This document shows, in pieces, positions 15,116-17,290 of a DNA stretch of 17,290 nt. The translations under genes and the position numbers were made by a program. This DNA comes from an uncultured Bacteroidales bacterium (lineage in GTDB: Bacteria > Bacteroidota > Bacteroidia > Bacteroidales > UBA932): NCBI GenBank assembly GCA_946530505.1, contig CAMNAD010000013.1:1-17290 (forward strand), written 5' to 3'. Each line of letters opens with the position of its first letter. Positions within the stretch are counted from its first letter, which is position 1. The notes beneath the pieces were generated by a model. It made no database searches. It was not told the DNA's origin and saw nothing but the letters and a program-made list of their open reading frames with translations.

Positions 15116-16063
15116 ATGATCAGCATTTTCTATCGGCAAGGAGCTGACATTAACGTAAGCCAGCACGAAACGGATTTTGCCGGGCTCGGCAAAGAGAACG
15201 TGCTCTGGATAGATCTCCTGTCGCCGACAGGAGATGAAAAGCGTGCAACTGAGGCCTTTCTCGGGACCGAAATCCAGAGCCGCGCCACAGCCGAGGAGAT
15301 CGAGAGTTCCTCCCGTTTCTCAGAGAACGACGTAGCCATTTTCGCCAATACCAACTTCCTGTCGCCGGCCGACGACGAAATGGCCATCGATCCTGTTTCC
15401 TTTACACTTGTAGGAGATGTACTTACCACCCTCCGCGAAATTCCGTTGCGGTCATTCACATCGCTGCAACGCCGAATCCAGGCACGTCCTGCGCAGTTCA
15501 AGAGCGGATGGACGGTATTCCTGTTCATCATGGACCAACGTGTCGACCTGGATGCCGATATCATCGAGCTGATGTCCAAGGAGACTTCGCAGTTCAGCAA
15601 ACGAATCAACCAGAAAGAGGATATCAACGAGGATTTTCTTCTGGACATCAATCAGTTGCAGGAAAATGCAATGTTCGTCCGCGAGAACATCGTGGATAAG
15701 CAGAGGCTTGTCACGAACCTGCTGAAAAGCGGCCGCACCCCGGATATCTACGATGCCAAGCTGAATGTGTTGCTGCAGGATATCGGGTCTCTTATCAACC
15801 ATACCAATTTCACCTTCGAACGTCTCGAGTATCTGCAGGATACGGTTGTCGGTATCATCAACCTCGACCAGAACAACATCATGAAGATCTTCACCTTCAT
15901 TTCGTTGCTGCTGATGCCTGCGACCCTGGTTGCCAGCTTCTACGGGATGAACGTGAAACTCCCTCTCGACGGCCTGCGTTGGGCATGGGTCATCCTGCTC
16001 GCGGCCATGGCCGTCATCGTCTTCACCGCATGGTGGATTTTCCACCGGAAGAAGATGCTGTAG
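15116..16063 (+). CDS. corA: CorA-family magnesium/divalent cation transporter
   Basis: The 315-residue product has the CorA plan: a cytoplasmic alpha/beta N-terminal domain (about 1-140), long helices forming the stalk (about 140-255), and two C-terminal membrane segments. The first membrane helix (about 257-275, IFTFISLLLMPATLVASF) ends in the diagnostic YGMN motif at 276-279, and the second spans about 288-310. The positively charged HRKKML tail is also typical. In the family a homopentamer carries Mg2+ (also Co2+ or Ni2+) into the cytoplasm, with the GMN motif forming the selectivity filter. A loop between the helices (VKLPLDGLRW) matches the usual position, although it is less acidic than in many homologues. 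It is divergent from recR and appears to be a single-gene transcription unit. Its leader may carry regulation. Confidence 0.95.
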   Translation: MISIFYRQGADINVSQHETDFAGLGKENVLWIDLLSPTGDEKRATEAFLGTEIQSRATAEEIESSSRFSENDVAIFANTNFLSPADDEMAIDPVSFTLVGDVLTTLREIPLRSFTSLQRRIQARPAQFKSGWTVFLFIMDQRVDLDADIIELMSKETSQFSKRINQKEDINEDFLLDINQLQENAMFVRENIVDKQRLVTNLLKSGRTPDIYDAKLNVLLQDIGSLINHTNFTFERLEYLQDTVVGIINLDQNNIMKIFTFISLLLMPATLVASFYGMNVKLPLDGLRWAWVILLAAMAVIVFTAWWIFHRKKML

Positions 16064-16080
16064 GAATGCTTTCTGCTTTC

Positions 16081-16123
16081 CAGACACAAAAGCGGTCTCG
16101 CTGGTGTCTGCTCGGCCGTTTTT
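16081..16123. terminator. First CAGACAC/GTGTCTG hairpin, candidate corA terminator
   Basis: CAGACAC (16081-16087) pairs with GTGTCTG (16104-16110). An inner stem AGCG/CGCT (16091-16094 with 16099-16102) is closed by loop GTCT, giving up to 11 bp. A run of five T lies at 16119-16123, 8 bases past the stem, which is farther than in a standard intrinsic terminator. It begins 18 bases after the corA stop, so 3'-end formation is the simplest role. The same outer arms recur 50 bases downstream. Confidence 0.45.
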
Positions 16124-16130
16124 GGGATTC

Positions 16131-16160
16131 CAGACACACATGGTGGACATTTGGTGTCTG
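16131..16160. repeat. Second CAGACAC/GTGTCTG inverted-repeat unit
   Basis: CAGACAC (16131-16137) and GTGTCTG (16154-16160) repeat the first unit with the same 30-base total length. Both units share the flanks TTCCAGACACA and TGGTGTCTGC. The interior differs but can still form a short inner ATG/CAT pairing. The right arm sits between the -33 and -7 elements of the promoter for the next gene, so it could act as an operator there. Confidence 0.6.
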
Positions 16161-16180
16161 CAGGAGTTTTGTTATATTTG
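16150..16180 (+). promoter_or_regulatory. Promoter for the Ntn-type amide hydrolase gene
   Basis: TTTG at 16150-16153 and TATATTTG at 16173-16180 match the Bacteroidetes -33 and -7 elements with a 19-base spacer, the best promoter match in the window. The predicted start leaves a leader of under 20 bases before the ATG at 16203. The second inverted-repeat unit overlaps the -33 side. Confidence 0.65.
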
Positions 16181-16202
16181 TCATGAACCAATTAGCTGAA
16201 CA

Positions 16203-17290
16203 ATGAAAAAGTTTTTATGTTGGACCGCAGGCATCCTAGCCGCAATCTGCATTGCTGTCACCTGCATCTGGAGCCGCGAAATACGGACACTTGCCACAAT
16301 TACGAATGTAGGCGGAAACGAATATCTCTGGCAAATGGAGTATAAGGCTGCATACGACCTGGACGACTTGATTTCCAAAGATATAGACTCGAATTCCAAA
16401 CTGCTTGCCTATGTCATTGGCCGTGTTGGGAAGGGGCTGCCCATCAATATCAAGAGTTCGCAGGTAGCCGACGAGAACGGCGAGACACGGACAATGAACT
16501 GCACAAGTTTCCAGGCTGCCCAGGCGGATGGTGACGGTTTCTGGTATGGCCGCAACTACGACTATTTCAAGAACCCCACCATGGTGACCGTCTCCCGCCC
16601 CAAAAAGGGATATGCATCCATAGCCGTCAGCGACATGTCCCACTTCGGTTACGGGCTGGAGAAGCTTCCGGAAAAGTTCCTCTCACGAGTGAACTGCCTG
16701 GCTTCCATCTATGCTCCCGTGGACGGCATCAACGAGAAGGGTCTCTGCACCTCGATCATGGCTCTTCCGAAGCAGGCAGCGCAGCAGGAAAGCGGGAAAC
16801 ACAAGGTGGGCACGACTGTCATCATGCGGCTATGGCTGGATAAATGCGCCACCGTACAGGAAGCCCTTGATCTTGCCTCCTCCCTGGATATATGCCATGA
16901 CGCCGCCGTCGGATCAGGTTATCACTACATGATCGCTGATGCCGCCGGAGACTGCGCAGTCCTGGAGTTTGACAAAGAAGATGGATGGAAAAGCATGATT
17001 GTACGCAAATCCGAAGGCGAGAAATCCATGCTGGTTACGAACCACCTCCTCTCTGAAAAATACTTTAGCGCAACCCCGGACGAAGCGGTTGGCAATCCGC
17101 ATAGCAAGAGTTGGTGGAGATACGAGACCGCCGGCAAATATCTTGCTGAGCATCAGGGAGTCCTGAGTTTCGAGGAGGCGCAGGAATGCCTTGCCCAGGT
17201 GCACTGGAAAGACCTCGTCTGGGAGAACGGGACGGTCGAAGACACCCAGTACAGCAACGTCTACGACCAGCAGAACATCACCCTGGCTCT
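16203..17290 (+). CDS. Ntn-type linear amide C-N hydrolase, choloylglycine hydrolase/acid ceramidase superfamily (3' partial)
   Basis: The frame is open from the ATG at 16203 to the window edge (362 codons), so the C-terminus is missing. Residues about 4-23 are a hydrophobic signal or anchor with a possible lipobox ending at Cys21 (AVTC). After a segment of about 75 residues comes NCTSF, with Cys100 as the probable N-terminal nucleophile. Then come GRNYDY (Arg117, Asp120), DGINEKGL (Asn177) and LVTNH (Asn280). The Cys-Arg-Asp spacing matches bile salt hydrolases (Cys2, Arg18, Asp21) within one residue, and the CTS start recalls acid ceramidase/NAAA. The family hydrolyses linear amides such as bile-acid conjugates, penicillin V, N-acyl amines or ceramides. 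The substrate here is undetermined. Maturation probably cuts before Cys100. It has its own promoter and no obvious link to the PUL. Confidence 0.85.
   Translation, partial: MKKFLCWTAGILAAICIAVTCIWSREIRTLATITNVGGNEYLWQMEYKAAYDLDDLISKDIDSNSKLLAYVIGRVGKGLPINIKSSQVADENGETRTMNCTSFQAAQADGDGFWYGRNYDYFKNPTMVTVSRPKKGYASIAVSDMSHFGYGLEKLPEKFLSRVNCLASIYAPVDGINEKGLCTSIMALPKQAAQQESGKHKVGTTVIMRLWLDKCATVQEALDLASSLDICHDAAVGSGYHYMIADAAGDCAVLEFDKEDGWKSMIVRKSEGEKSMLVTNHLLSEKYFSATPDEAVGNPHSKSWWRYETAGKYLAEHQGVLSFEEAQECLAQVHWKDLVWENGTVEDTQYSNVYDQQNITLA

Noticed and set aside
16081..16160. CRISPR-like array reading of the two repeated units
   Set aside because: There are only two units, each internally palindromic with differing interiors, and no cas gene is nearby.
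16183..16206. A 7-codon upstream frame whose TGA overlaps the ATG of the amide hydrolase gene
   Set aside because: Its ATG is within 3 bases of the -7 element, so it is probably at or before the transcription start and not translated.

Overview
The window looks like a chromosomal segment of a Bacteroidota organism, probably order Bacteroidales. The evidence is an adjacent SusC/SusD pair, many lipoprotein-type signal peptides, Bacteroidetes-type promoter elements (TAnnTTTG with an upstream TTTG), the absence of clear Shine-Dalgarno sequences, and moderately GC-rich genes separated by AT-rich gaps. I cannot name the genus. Coding density is high, no intergenic gap reaches 200 bases, and I see no tRNA, rRNA, insertion sequence, phage gene or CRISPR array.

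Positions 1-9409 (minus strand) hold one probable operon, transcribed right to left. In order it encodes a Tat-exported metallo-beta-lactamase-fold hydrolase, a SusC TonB-dependent transporter, a SusD lipoprotein, and two related surface lipoproteins with Ig-like and GLUG/beta-helix repeats. The last of these runs off the left edge. The four genes from susC onward are separated by only 5-12 bases. This is the core of a polysaccharide utilization locus (PUL): the lipoproteins should capture a ligand at the cell surface, SusD and SusC should import it, and the hydrolase should act in the cell envelope.

Positions 9410-9590 are a divergent AT-rich control region. Its two candidate promoters share a palindromic -7 region and face each other. 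Positions 9591-14364 hold two convergent glycoside hydrolase genes: a GH106-type alpha-L-rhamnosidase (plus) and a GH27-type alpha-galactosidase or beta-L-arabinopyranosidase with a C-terminal carbohydrate-binding-like module (minus). Their 3' ends overlap by 11 bases. Together the enzymes suggest a rhamnose- and galactose/arabinose-decorated plant glycan (pectin or arabinogalactan type); this is inference.

Positions 14366-16063 are mainly housekeeping: recR (minus, directly abutting the GH27 gene) and corA (plus), separated by a perfect 18-bp inverted repeat that carries an outward-facing promoter element in each arm. The corA leader has two predicted hairpins. From 16081, two 30-base inverted-repeat units spaced 50 bases apart lead into a good promoter for a secreted or membrane-anchored Ntn-type amide hydrolase of the choloylglycine hydrolase/acid ceramidase superfamily, which runs off the right edge. 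No regulator (hybrid two-component, SusR-like or ECF sigma/anti-sigma) lies inside the window.
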